Source: an uncultured Clostridium sp. (GTDB taxonomy: Bacteria > Bacillota_I > Bacilli_A > RF39 > UBA660). From it: a stretch of 46,991 bases of DNA. The DNA lies in assembly GCA_905193755.1 (NCBI GenBank), contig CAJJPX010000008.1:1-46991 (forward strand), given 5' to 3'. This document shows positions 7,305-15,885 of this stretch, piece after piece (within the stretch, counting starts at the first letter, position 1; every line of letters begins with the position of its first letter). The position numbers and the translations under genes were made by a program. The notes below the pieces were generated by a model, which had not been told where the DNA came from, did no database searches, and saw nothing but the letters and a program-made list of their open reading frames with translations.

Positions 7305-8492
7305 TTAAAAATTAGCAAATTTTAAAATTTCTTGTTTTTTCTTTAAAGCATCAATTAGAATATCTATCTCTTCATACGTATTATAAAAATATAGACTTAT
7401 TCTTACAGTATCTTCCTTATTATCACCCATTTTGGCACAGTGTTTTCCACTTCTTACACATATACCTTTAGTATTTAGATAAAGTCCTAGGTCTCCTGAT
7501 AAAACTCCATCTATATTTATAATAACAGTACTGCCTTCATTATACTTATTATATATCTTTATATATGGTATCTTCTCTAGTTCTTGTATTAAGTATTTTC
7601 TTAAGTATTTTTCTTTTCTTTCTATTTCTGCCATTCCAATTTCATTTAAGAACTTTATTGATTCAGAGAATCCTATAATATTAGCTATATTAGGTGTACC
7701 TGCTTCAAAACGATATGGTATTTCTACTAGTTCTAGATGATCTTCATTATAGTTTTCATTCATTCCGCCACCAAAAGTATATGGTATCATTTTCTTTAGA
7801 AGTTTATACTTTCCATAAAGTACTCCTACTCCAGTTGGTCCACACATTTTATGAGCACTAAATGCTATAAAGTCTACATCAGTATTCTGAACATCTATTT
7901 TAATATGAGGTGCACTTTGAGCAGCATCTACCACTACTAAGATTCCATACTTATGAGCAAGTTTACATATTTCTTTTATGTCTCTTTTGTCTCCACTTAC
8001 ATTAGTTATTTCTGCGATAGATATTAATTTAGTTTTAGAAGTAATCTTTTCTTTTAAATCATTTATATCTAACTTTTCATCTTTTGAATCTACAAATACT
8101 ACTTTAATATTCTTTTTAGCAGATAATATTAACCATGGAAGTATATTAGATGCATGTTCACTACTAGATAATATTATTTCATCATTTTCATTTAAATAAT
8201 TCATAAAGAAACCAAAAGCAACTAAATTTAATGATTCAGTTGTATTCTTGGTAAATATTATTTCATCTTTACGTTTAGCGTTTATAAACATTTTTACTAA
8301 ATCTCTTGTATAGTCTATTTCATCATCAACTTTAAAACTTATATCATAGTCTCCTCTATGTGAATTAGCATTATAATTATAGTAATATTCATTCATTTTA
8401 TCTATTACTCTATATGGTTTGAATGTAGTTGCTGCAGAGTCGAAATATACTATATTTTTGTCTTTCATAGGAAAATCATTTTTATCTTTCAT
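7305..8492 (-). CDS. sufS: SufS-type cysteine desulfurase
   Basis: From ATG 8492 this is 395 aa. PLP-enzyme landmarks in order: H112 in SSEHASN, D189 in VVVDAAQ, the PLP lysine K215 in FSAHKMCGPTG, RFEAGTPN (261-268), and the catalytic C352 in RSGKHCAKM. The R-x-G-x-HC context is that of group II (SufS/CsdA) enzymes, which move sulfur from cysteine to a partner such as SufU for Fe-S assembly or tRNA thiolation. AGGTGG lies 5 nt before ATG 8492, so the upstream in-frame ATG at 8519 is less likely. No sufBCDU genes are adjacent. It may supply sulfur to the Fe-S enzyme MtaB, encoded in this window. Confidence 0.9.
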   Translation of the reverse strand: MKDKNDFPMKDKNIVYFDSAATTFKPYRVIDKMNEYYYNYNANSHRGDYDISFKVDDEIDYTRDLVKMFINAKRKDEIIFTKNTTESLNLVAFGFFMNYLNENDEIILSSSEHASNILPWLILSAKKNIKVVFVDSKDEKLDINDLKEKITSKTKLISIAEITNVSGDKRDIKEICKLAHKYGILVVVDAAQSAPHIKIDVQNTDVDFIAFSAHKMCGPTGVGVLYGKYKLLKKMIPYTFGGGMNENYNEDHLELVEIPYRFEAGTPNIANIIGFSESIKFLNEIGMAEIERKEKYLRKYLIQELEKIPYIKIYNKYNEGSTVIINIDGVLSGDLGLYLNTKGICVRSGKHCAKMGDNKEDTVRISLYFYNTYEEIDILIDALKKKQEILKFANF

Positions 8493-8552
8493 ACTACCAC
8501 CTATAAATAGTTTACTCATTTAATATATACTTGAACATAATAAATATAATAA

Positions 8553-8581
8553 TTGAAGTTATTTTGTTTTTAATATATAAT
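8553..8581 (+). promoter_or_regulatory. Sigma-A promoter of the HIT gene
   Basis: TTGAAG (8553-8558), a 17-bp spacer and TATAAT (8576-8581), 16 bp before the ATG at 8598. Confidence 0.65.
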
Positions 8582-8597
8582 TAAATTGGTGATTAGA

Positions 8598-8963
8598 ATG
8601 GATTGTATATTTTGTAAAATAATTAATGGGGATATTCCATCATATACTTTGTATGAAAATGATTATGTTAAATGTTTTTTAGATGTAAATCCTGTTAGTA
8701 AGGGTCATACATTAATAGTACCAAAGAAACATTTTAAAGATGCTTACGATATTACTGAAAAGTATATTACTGAAGTACATAAAGCTAGTAAAAAAATACT
8801 TGAATTACTTGATTCGAAATTTAAGCCTGCTGGTTATAGGTTGGTTCAAAACAATGGTAATCTTCAAGATGTTAAACATTATCATTTGCATGTTATACCT
8901 AATTATATAGGTTCTAATGAAAGTATTGAAGTTAAAGAAATATTTGAGATTTTAACTAAATAG
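8598..8963 (+). CDS. HIT family nucleotide hydrolase/transferase (Hint-like)
   Basis: The 121-aa protein has the full HIT fold. It starts with MDCIFCKIINGDIPSYTLYE and ends with the histidine triad HYHLHVIPNY (about residues 94-103), whose middle histidine is the nucleophile on the AMP phosphate. Family members hydrolyse adenosine 5'-phosphoramidates or related nucleotides in the cytoplasm. GGTGAT sits 4 nt before ATG 8598. An in-frame TTG at 8586 lies upstream of this RBS and is rejected. Divergent from sufS. Confidence 0.93.
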   Translation: MDCIFCKIINGDIPSYTLYENDYVKCFLDVNPVSKGHTLIVPKKHFKDAYDITEKYITEVHKASKKILELLDSKFKPAGYRLVQNNGNLQDVKHYHLHVIPNYIGSNESIEVKEIFEILTK

Positions 8964-8983
8964 TAATTGTTAAAATCTTTTTT
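8948..8983 (+). terminator. Terminator of the HIT gene
   Basis: GATTTTAAC (8948-8956) pairs perfectly with GTTAAAATC (8969-8977) across a 12-nt loop that contains the TAG stop; six T follow. The right arm overlaps the next gene's -35 box. Confidence 0.7.
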
Positions 8984-8995
8984 ATATTGTATAAT
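8967..8995 (+). promoter_or_regulatory. Sigma-A promoter of the 9026 gene, overlapping the HIT terminator
   Basis: TTGTTA (8967-8972), a 17-bp spacer and TATAAT (8990-8995), 30 bp before ATG 9026. The -35 box shares bases with the terminator's right arm. Confidence 0.6.
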
Positions 8996-9025
8996 TAATT
9001 TATGAAAAAAAGGATGTGTGTGTGA

Positions 9026-10156
9026 ATGTTAGAATCAATGAATAAGAAGACAATTATTATTATAGGTTCTTCGATAGTAGGTTTGATAGTATGTTTACTT
9101 ATTGTTGTATGGTTAATATCAATACTTAAACCTCATTATTATAGTTATGAAGATTTTGAAGTTAAAGTAACTGAGGCTGCTAAAAAGTATTATAAAGATA
9201 ATCCTACTCAATTACCTGCGAGTGATGGTGAATATAATATGGCATATAGTACTTTAGTAGACAATGAATATATTAAGCCACTTAATGAAATGCTTAAAGA
9301 TGGTGATAGTTGTTCTATTCAAATATTAATATCTAAGTATGGTGAAAATTATTCTTATATTCCATATTTGAATTGTCCAGGTAGTTATGAAACTAAAGAA
9401 TTATATAAAGTTATAATTGAAAAGAATCCTGTAACTCAATGTGGTGCTGGACTTTACAGTGATAATAATGGTGGTTATTATTTTAGAGGAGATATAACTA
9501 ATAATTATGTTCAACTTGGTGAATATGGAGATAAGAAAAAGAAGTTACCATATTTATGGCAGATATTAGGAATTGAAAATGATAATACTATTAAAATAAT
9601 AAGTACTATAACTACTGATGATAGATATCCATGGGATGATAGATATAATGTTAATGAGAGTGCTTATGAAGGTTATAATGACTTTGAGAAAAGTAGATTA
9701 AAAGATACTTTAAATGATTTGGCGACTGGTAATAATATTCTTGATGAAGAATTAAAGAATAAACTTTCAGCTACTGAATTATGTATTGGAAAGAGAAAAA
9801 CAAGTGATACTACTAAAGATGGAAGTGTTGAATGTGCTACTAAAACTGAATCAAAATATCTATTTGGATTAATGACTACTTATGAATATATGAGAGCAAG
9901 TTTGGATGCTAATTGTAAAATTTCAAAAGAAAAATCTTGTTCAAATTATAATTTCTTAGCTATGTATTCTAATAGTACTTGGTCATTAACTGCTGATGTT
10001 GATAACACTAATAAAGTTTATACATTTGGTGGTGGTACTATGGATGTTACAAAAGCAGATAGAGATAAAAAATTATATCTTGTGGCACGTATAAATAAAA
10101 GAGCTTTCTTTAAGTCAGGTACTGGTACTTCTGATGATCCATATATAATTAGATAA
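9026..10156 (+). CDS. Membrane-anchored extracellular protein, pilin-associated C-terminal motif, function unknown
   Basis: The protein has 376 aa, with a single N-terminal membrane helix (about residues 11-34) and a large Asn/Asp/Tyr-rich outside domain. Residues 45-130 (EAAKKYYKDNP..YI.PL..C..I) resemble the body of a type IV pilin but lack the prepilin cleavage motif. Six or more cysteines (CSIQI, LNCPG, QCGAG, ELCIG, VECATK, NCK, SCS) suggest extracellular disulfides. The C-terminus SGTGTSDDPYIIR matches the end of the secreted protein at 37586-38101, including an upstream W-S/T-L/M-T. I do not know a named family. RBS AAGGATG; single gene between two terminators. Confidence 0.75.
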   Translation: MLESMNKKTIIIIGSSIVGLIVCLLIVVWLISILKPHYYSYEDFEVKVTEAAKKYYKDNPTQLPASDGEYNMAYSTLVDNEYIKPLNEMLKDGDSCSIQILISKYGENYSYIPYLNCPGSYETKELYKVIIEKNPVTQCGAGLYSDNNGGYYFRGDITNNYVQLGEYGDKKKKLPYLWQILGIENDNTIKIISTITTDDRYPWDDRYNVNESAYEGYNDFEKSRLKDTLNDLATGNNILDEELKNKLSATELCIGKRKTSDTTKDGSVECATKTESKYLFGLMTTYEYMRASLDANCKISKEKSCSNYNFLAMYSNSTWSLTADVDNTNKVYTFGGGTMDVTKADRDKKLYLVARINKRAFFKSGTGTSDDPYIIR

Positions 10157-10169
10157 TTTAATTAAAATA

Positions 10170-10195
10170 AAAACACTATTGAATAATAGTGTTTT
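10170..10195. terminator. Bidirectional terminator between the 9026 gene and herA
   Basis: AAAACACTATT (10170-10180) pairs perfectly with AATAGTGTTTT (10185-10195) around a 4-nt loop, with T-rich sequence on both outward sides. The herA TAG stop lies in the stem. Confidence 0.8.
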
Positions 10196-11999
10196 GTTTT
10201 GCTTGTAAAGCGTTTTGTCTTTCTTGTTCTAACATTGATGATTGTTTGAACCATTCTGTACCTATATGTGCATTGTTTGAGTCTGGTGTTGGGTCTGGTT
10301 TGTCTATTTTAACAAATACAGGTATAGAAAATGCATTCCCGAAACATAGAGCTACGCCTGGTCTTAATGCTTTTAATTTTTCAATATCTTCTTCTGCAAT
10401 ACTATGAGTCATACTTTTAATTATTTTTAGGTCTTCTGGATGAAACATACGAAGTACTATGTAATTAGAACATTGACTAAGAGCAGTATTAGAAAGTTCA
10501 CTAGGTCTTTGAGTAATAAGTCCTAAAACTATTCCATATTTTCTACCCTCTTTAGTTATTCTATCAAATATGTTATATCCTATGTTTTTAACATCATCAT
10601 CGTTCTGAACGTATCTATGTGCTTCTTCAAGAATTATTTGTAATGGGAAACCACCACGTGCTTCTAGAGAAATAGCATAATTTAAGAATAATTTTGAATA
10701 TATCTTAGTAAGTGTTTTAGCAAATCTTTCTTCTACGTAGTTTAGGTTGAAGTTTACTATTTGAGCTTTTTCTCCTGTACCAACAGTAAATAAATCTCTT
10801 ATATATGTTTCTTTTGGAATGTATTCATCTACTTCAAAATATTTGCCATAGTCTCCATTAATAATAGAGTCTAATCTTACTTTTAGTATATTATTTATAT
10901 CATATACTTTATCACTTTTTAGTACTCCTTCACTGATAAGAGCAAACTCAAATGCATTATATAAATCTTTTAAATTGTATTTTTGTGGTCTCATACTATT
11001 ATCTAGTTTTAATTCAGCATCTGTATATTTTTCTAAATATTCTATAACTAACTGTATACTATTTATTTTACCTGTTTGGTCTACATTTAAACATTGTTTT
11101 AATGTTCTTATATATCCTGGTTGAACTATTTGACTTTCTAGGTTTATATCTTTTGTATGAAATGCTGATAAAACTGCTACTACTTGATCTCTTACTTGAG
11201 TTGATTCTTTACCACCAGTTAATATGTCTAAAATAGCTTTTGCGATTATGTTGTTTTTATGTGTTATAACTTTGTCTTCATCTTCTGTGAATAGATAAAC
11301 AAGCTTTAATGCTTTTTCAATGATTGGTATTTGAGCTGGTGTATCTACATTTAATAGAAGTGCTAAGTCATCTGCTTCTAAGTAATATGGTGGTATTTTT
11401 ACTATTTCTGCTTTTAATTTATCTCTTACATTTGTTGTTACATGTTTACATCTACAATATTTAGTTTGATTTATTCTATCAAGTGCTGGTTTATATTCAC
11501 CATACACGTCGAATAGTACTATATTTGAATTTATTGGTACATATTTTTGTCTATAATAAAGGTTTTGGAACAGTCTTGCTACACTACAACTCTTACCACT
11601 ACCAGTGTTACCTATAATAGCAAAGTGGTTTGAAAAGAAACTGTCTATGTTTGCTGAAACATTAAATCCATCATAGATAAGTGATTTACCAATATAAAGA
11701 TCAGTTGCTGTATCTACATCTTGGTTTCCAACTAAAGAAACAACTTCACTTGAGTTGATAATTCTTACCTTTGAATCATGACTTGGTTTATGTACAATAC
11801 CACTATTAAATACATTATTAATAAATTCTCCTACCATGATACATTCAATTACCTCTCTTGTGATAGATGTAATTTCAGCTACTATTTTATATTTATTTTC
11901 AAATACTATGTGTACTCCTACTAAAGTAGTTTCTACTTTTTTAGATAAATTCTCTAATTTAATGGTTTGATCACTTACTGATATAACATTTCCAAACAT
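10176..11999 (-). CDS. herA: HerA-like hexameric DNA translocase ATPase
   Basis: The protein has 607 aa. An N-terminal HAS-barrel-like beta domain (1-~105) precedes a RecA-like core with Walker A GNTGSGKS (130-137), Walker B with paired acids (IILEEAH, E458-E459) and an arginine-finger-like TQRPSEL (497-502). HerA pumps DNA and in archaea partners the NurA nuclease in end resection; in bacteria it may pair with other nucleases in defence. No NurA, SIR2 or other nuclease is adjacent, so this looks like a chromosomal stand-alone copy. RBS AAGGAGT. The RBS is one arm of a 12-bp inverted repeat (12006-12047) and the promoter -10 lies between the arms. Confidence 0.9.
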   Translation of the reverse strand: MFGNVISVSDQTIKLENLSKKVETTLVGVHIVFENKYKIVAEITSITREVIECIMVGEFINNVFNSGIVHKPSHDSKVRIINSSEVVSLVGNQDVDTATDLYIGKSLIYDGFNVSANIDSFFSNHFAIIGNTGSGKSCSVARLFQNLYYRQKYVPINSNIVLFDVYGEYKPALDRINQTKYCRCKHVTTNVRDKLKAEIVKIPPYYLEADDLALLLNVDTPAQIPIIEKALKLVYLFTEDEDKVITHKNNIIAKAILDILTGGKESTQVRDQVVAVLSAFHTKDINLESQIVQPGYIRTLKQCLNVDQTGKINSIQLVIEYLEKYTDAELKLDNSMRPQKYNLKDLYNAFEFALISEGVLKSDKVYDINNILKVRLDSIINGDYGKYFEVDEYIPKETYIRDLFTVGTGEKAQIVNFNLNYVEERFAKTLTKIYSKLFLNYAISLEARGGFPLQIILEEAHRYVQNDDDVKNIGYNIFDRITKEGRKYGIVLGLITQRPSELSNTALSQCSNYIVLRMFHPEDLKIIKSMTHSIAEEDIEKLKALRPGVALCFGNAFSIPVFVKIDKPDPTPDSNNAHIGTEWFKQSSMLEQERQNALQAKQNTIIQ

Positions 12000-12005
12000 A
12001 TTAAA

Positions 12006-12047
12006 ACTCCTTATTATTCTAATATAGATTATATCATAATAAGGAGT
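12006..12047 (-). promoter_or_regulatory. Inverted repeat that can sequester the herA ribosome-binding site
   Basis: ACTCCTTATTAT (12006-12017) and ATAATAAGGAGT (12036-12047) are perfect 12-bp inverted arms. On the minus strand the arm at 12017-12006 carries the herA RBS AAGGAGT. mRNA reading through from ymfH contains both arms and would pair the RBS, ending in TTTTAAT like a terminator. mRNA from the herA promoter starts after the first arm and leaves the RBS free. Confidence 0.7.
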
Positions 12048-12057
12048 GTTTGTTCAA
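12028..12057 (-). promoter_or_regulatory. Sigma-A promoter of herA
   Basis: TTGAAC (12052-12057), an 18-bp spacer and TATAAT (12028-12033) on the minus strand. The -10 box falls in the loop of the inverted repeat. Confidence 0.6.
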
Positions 12058-12060
12058 TAA

Positions 12061-13326
12061 TTATTTAATAGTTCTTATGATAGATGTGTAATCAAAATTA
12101 ATTAGTTTCATTATTCTTGATGCTTCTTTATAGTTTAGTGCAATTAACTTATCGTATTCATTATAATCTATTTTATTATCCATCATAAGTGATAAACTTA
12201 TTAAGTATTCTACGTCTTCTATATTGTCAAAGTCTAATATATAGCTTTTTAAGTATTTCTTTTTCTTACGTTCAAATTCTTCTTCGTTTAGTTTAAGTTT
12301 TTTTATGTCTTCTTTTATGTTTTCTATGAATTTGTTTCCATCATTAGTAAGTGCATTTATATTAATAATTAAGTAGTCATCTATTATACTTACTCCATAT
12401 GACATGCCTATTACTATATCGTTATCTTTGTATCTTTCGAATAGTTCTGACGTAGCTGAGAAGTTATTTGAAAGTATTAAGCCTAAGTAATCTTTTAAGA
12501 TGTTATCATCTTTTATACCAAAGATATTCTTTTTCATTTTTATAGCATACTTGACTCTAGTGTTTTCCATATCTTTCTTTATTTCTTCGTATGGAATACA
12601 TACTATTTCTTTTTCTCTTTCTTTTATTCTTTTTGGTAATTCTTTAGGTTTTACTTTTATATTTTTCATATAATCTTTTATAGTATTCATTACTTCTTCA
12701 GTATCAAAGTTACCTGTCACTATAATAAATGTATTATTGGGTACGTAGTAATCATTATATATTTCATTAAGAGATTTTGCTGTTATTTTAGCTATATCTT
12801 CTCTTTCACCTACTACTGTATGTTTTGAATATGATTTAGTAAATAAATTATCAAATAGTTTAGAATACATTAGGCTGTCTATTTGGTCTTGATACATATC
12901 TATTTCTTCACCAATAATACCTTTTTCTTCATTAACTGATTTTTCATTTATATTAGTGTTATAAAATATATCTAAAAGTAGTTTTAAGTTTTCTATTAAG
13001 TTTATGCTTCCAAAAATATTATAGTTAGTTCCATAGTAACTTGTCCATGCATTTGCAAGACTTCCCAAGTCATTTATTCTTTTTGATATTTCTTTGTTTT
13101 CTGACAAAGCCATTACTTTATGTTCTAGAAAGTGAGCTGAACCTGGGATAACATCCACTACTTTTTTTCCTACTTTGTATTTAGTAATTCTTGCTCCATA
13201 TTTAACTGATATAGTTATATAAAAGTTCTTAGTTTTATCTGTTTTATAAAGATATACTTCTAAACCATTATCAAGTTTTTCTGTATATACTTTTTCATCT
13301 ACTTTTTTAAATGTTTTTATTTTCAT
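12061..13326 (-). CDS. M16 family zinc metallopeptidase, catalytic partner (YmfH-type)
   Basis: The 421-aa protein has the inverted zinc motif H-x-x-E-H at residues 65-69 (HFLEH) and the distal ligand in GIIGEEIDMY (E140/E141), the normal ~72-residue spacing. This is the active subunit of the pair. The partner gene ends in TAATG, so its stop and this start share a base and translation is probably coupled. B. subtilis keeps the ymfF-ymfH pair near a spoIIIE/ftsK gene, as here. The pair presumably processes peptides in the cytoplasm; its substrate is unknown. Confidence 0.92.
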   Translation of the reverse strand: MKIKTFKKVDEKVYTEKLDNGLEVYLYKTDKTKNFYITISVKYGARITKYKVGKKVVDVIPGSAHFLEHKVMALSENKEISKRINDLGSLANAWTSYYGTNYNIFGSINLIENLKLLLDIFYNTNINEKSVNEEKGIIGEEIDMYQDQIDSLMYSKLFDNLFTKSYSKHTVVGEREDIAKITAKSLNEIYNDYYVPNNTFIIVTGNFDTEEVMNTIKDYMKNIKVKPKELPKRIKEREKEIVCIPYEEIKKDMENTRVKYAIKMKKNIFGIKDDNILKDYLGLILSNNFSATSELFERYKDNDIVIGMSYGVSIIDDYLIININALTNDGNKFIENIKEDIKKLKLNEEEFERKKKKYLKSYILDFDNIEDVEYLISLSLMMDNKIDYNEYDKLIALNYKEASRIMKLINFDYTSIIRTIK

Positions 13327-14582
13327 TAGTTATCCCCCTTTAGTAAGTAAATAGTACTTAGTGAGATTTTGTCATTTAGTTTTATTACTTCGTCTATGGT
13401 TACTTTATTAATGTTTTCTCTTATGGTTTCTATGTCTTCTACTGTATCGAATTCTCTTTGATAGTACTGATTTATTTGAGCTGTTAAGTCATCATAATAA
13501 TTATTTAAGTATGTATTAATAGTTTTCTTAGCTGAATCAAATAATCTTTCTAATACTTTTTTATCTTTCATAGATTCTACACATTCTTTTATAAGTTCTA
13601 CTGATTTTTCATAATTTACTTTATTTATTCCAGCATATATAGTTAGTGATGGATTATATTTCGAATAATAAGAACCAATTGAATAACATAGTGAATGCTC
13701 TTCTCTTACTACATTAAATAGTATTGAATCATTCATAGTACCTAATATTGTATTATAAACTCTTAATACATGATTTAGTTCGTGATAGTTTAATTCTTTT
13801 AGTCTATAACCAATATAAAGTTTTGACTGGTTGAATGGAAGAGAATCTATTTTTTCTTGTATTTCGTCTTTATATTTATGATTTATATACATAGTTAATT
13901 TTTCATTATTACTTTTTACATTCTTAAATTTTCTTTTTATTATATCTTGTACTTTTGGATCTAACTCTCCATAAATAGCTATATCTATTTTATATTCTCC
14001 ATTAAATAATTTAGTGTATTCTTTATATAAATCTTTTTCTGTTATACTTTCTAAATCTTTTAGATTAGGGATACTACTGTAAGCTGTTTCAGTTCCTTTA
14101 TACATAAGTGCAGAATATTCTACTCTTGCATAAAGATTAGGTTTATCTTTTAGTGACATAACACTACTTATAGCATCTTTTTTAGTTATATTAAAGTAAT
14201 TACTTTCAAAAGCATTATCTTTTATATTAGGGTTAAATAATATTTCACATAAGAATTCTATTGAACGTTCTAAATAACTATTATCTGTATATTTTGGATT
14301 TAAGAAATCAAGTGAAAAAACATATGATTCAGTTTTGCCTGATATTCCGAATGATGCTGATACTGAAGCTCCATATAGTTCTTCTCCAATAATTGCCATT
14401 TTATTTTTTGTATTATATTTTTTTGAAGTATAAACCATATTCTTACATAATAAGTTACCATATGGTATATCATCTTTATTAAATTTTTTAGTTAGAAATA
14501 CTACTATACTCATTGATTTGAATCTATCTGTGTTTATTAAATGTAATGTATAATTATCTTCAGTTATTTTTTTGTATTCCAT
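13326..14582 (-). CDS. M16 family peptidase-like protein, non-catalytic partner (YmfF-type)
   Basis: This 418-aa protein has the M16 two-domain layout but no H-x-x-E-H motif at the N-terminus (the matching stretch reads NLLCKNMVYTSKKY). It is therefore the inactive half of a heterodimer with the downstream YmfH-type enzyme. The C-terminal half has the family's RxEH-like region EEHSLCYSIGSYYSKYNPSL. RBS AGAAAAGAGGTTAAC before ATG 14582. It follows the deoD terminator, so the pair starts its own transcript. Confidence 0.88.
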   Translation of the reverse strand: MEYKKITEDNYTLHLINTDRFKSMSIVVFLTKKFNKDDIPYGNLLCKNMVYTSKKYNTKNKMAIIGEELYGASVSASFGISGKTESYVFSLDFLNPKYTDNSYLERSIEFLCEILFNPNIKDNAFESNYFNITKKDAISSVMSLKDKPNLYARVEYSALMYKGTETAYSSIPNLKDLESITEKDLYKEYTKLFNGEYKIDIAIYGELDPKVQDIIKRKFKNVKSNNEKLTMYINHKYKDEIQEKIDSLPFNQSKLYIGYRLKELNYHELNHVLRVYNTILGTMNDSILFNVVREEHSLCYSIGSYYSKYNPSLTIYAGINKVNYEKSVELIKECVESMKDKKVLERLFDSAKKTINTYLNNYYDDLTAQINQYYQREFDTVEDIETIRENINKVTIDEVIKLNDKISLSTIYLLKGDN

Positions 14583-14621
14583 GTTAACCTCTTTTCTAGA
14601 TTTTTATTATATCATAATTAT

Positions 14622-14643
14622 AAAAAGAAGATATACATCTTCT
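14622..14643 (-). terminator. Terminator of the ezrA-ftsK-deoD operon
   Basis: AGAAGAT (14626-14632) pairs with ATCTTCT (14637-14643) around a 4-nt loop; on the minus strand TTTT follows (14625-14622). Confidence 0.7.
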
Positions 14644-14656
14644 CTTATATTATTAA

Positions 14657-15367
14657 CTATTCTTGATTTTTTATGATTGATTCTAGCGCTAAAAAGATCA
14701 TTTCATCTAGTTTTTGTTCACGTGCTTTTGGTTCTATTTCTTCATGTGTTATTAGGTTATCACTTATAGTTAGTATTGCTGTTGCTTTTTTAAGGAATTT
14801 TTTAGCATTGTAAAGTAGTGCGTATGTTTCCATTTCTACTGCTTTACATCCCATATCAGTGAATTTTTTATAGTTTTTATTTTCTGTATAGAACGCTTCA
14901 GTTGTATGTACTCTTCCAAGTCTTGCATTTATTCTTTTAAGAGTAGCAGTATTCATGATTTTAGCATTTAAGTCTCCTGAGGAGTTTATTATTTCTATAT
15001 CCTCTCTTCCTGCTTCTTCATCAAAATATGTTTTGGAATAAGATGAGTCTGCTACTAAAATATCATAAAGTTTAAAATCTTCTGTATAACTTCCTGCTGT
15101 TCCAATTCTTATGATTTCATCAACGTCATAGTCATTAAATAATTCATGGCTATATATTCCCATACTGCCTATTCCCATTCCACTTGAGAATACTGTTACA
15201 GGCACTCCTTTATATGTACCAGTGAACGCTAATTCTCCTCTTAGCTTATTTACACATACTGGATTTTCTAAATATTTCTTAGCTATATATAATGCTCTAT
15301 TTGGATCTCCTGGCATTAATACTTTTTTTGCTATTTGTCCTTTTTCTGCTTCAATATGTACTGTCAT
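14657..15367 (-). CDS. deoD: Purine-nucleoside phosphorylase, DeoD type
   Basis: The 236-aa protein has the hexameric PNP landmarks: MPGDPNRA (phosphate/ribose site, about 18-25), SSGMGIGSMGIYSHEL (about 60-75), IRIGTAGSY, and VEMETYALLY with the Glu that holds the ribose. The catalytic Asp is in LTISDN. It converts purine (deoxy)nucleosides plus phosphate to base and sugar-1-phosphate. It is the last gene of the ezrA-ftsK operon, 8 bp after an unknown membrane gene, with a strong RBS (TTAGGAGG). Confidence 0.95.
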   Translation of the reverse strand: MTVHIEAEKGQIAKKVLMPGDPNRALYIAKKYLENPVCVNKLRGELAFTGTYKGVPVTVFSSGMGIGSMGIYSHELFNDYDVDEIIRIGTAGSYTEDFKLYDILVADSSYSKTYFDEEAGREDIEIINSSGDLNAKIMNTATLKRINARLGRVHTTEAFYTENKNYKKFTDMGCKAVEMETYALLYNAKKFLKKATAILTISDNLITHEEIEPKAREQKLDEMIFLALESIIKNQE

Positions 15368-15375
15368 ATTACCTC

Positions 15376-15882
15376 CTAATTGTAAGTTTTTCCATAATTT
15401 TTTATTGTTTCTTCAAATACTTCTTCTGTTAATACATAATTCAAGAATTGATTTTTACATACTGCAAGTTTATCTCTATAATTTTTACATTCTTCTCTAT
15501 CATAAAATTCATTATAATAAGGCAATGTAATAGTAGTTCTTCTTTCATTCTTTTTATTTTCATTTAAATCATTAATTATATATTTATGTGTTGATCCTGG
15601 TTCTATATTCTCAAATATTACTTGACCATCACTGTTTCCTCTTATTTTTTCAGTACTTGTTGAATCATTTATTATTACATCTTCCCTAACATTTGAAAAT
15701 ATTATTGTAAACTTATTTTTGCTTTTACTATATTTTTTATCCATAGTTACTTTGTAAATATTATTTGGGTCTAATGTTGTTGTTTGTTTTTTATTACCTG
15801 TTAGTTTTATGGCAATAATTGCACATATTATGACCACTACTACTAGAACTACTGCTAAAATTACTTTTTCTTTCTTATTCAT
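15376..15882 (-). CDS. Small membrane-anchored protein, unknown
   Basis: The 168-aa protein has an N-terminal membrane helix (about residues 8-27, Val/Ile rich) and an extracellular domain that I cannot assign. The middle (residues 45-120) alternates in a beta-like way; the C-terminal 45 residues hold two cysteines (REEC and LAVCKN) and look helical. It sits 3 bp after ftsK and 8 bp before deoD with an AAAGGAG RBS, so it belongs to the same operon. A link with division or wall is possible from position only. Confidence 0.7.
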   Translation of the reverse strand: MNKKEKVILAVVLVVVVIICAIIAIKLTGNKKQTTTLDPNNIYKVTMDKKYSKSKNKFTIIFSNVREDVIINDSTSTEKIRGNSDGQVIFENIEPGSTHKYIINDLNENKKNERRTTITLPYYNEFYDREECKNYRDKLAVCKNQFLNYVLTEEVFEETIKNYGKTYN

Positions 15883-15885
15883 AAG

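Noticed and set aside
10176..14582. HerA plus M16 peptidases as a phage-defence system
   Set aside because: The M16 pair is the housekeeping YmfF/YmfH type with its usual genomic context, and no nuclease or effector is linked to herA.
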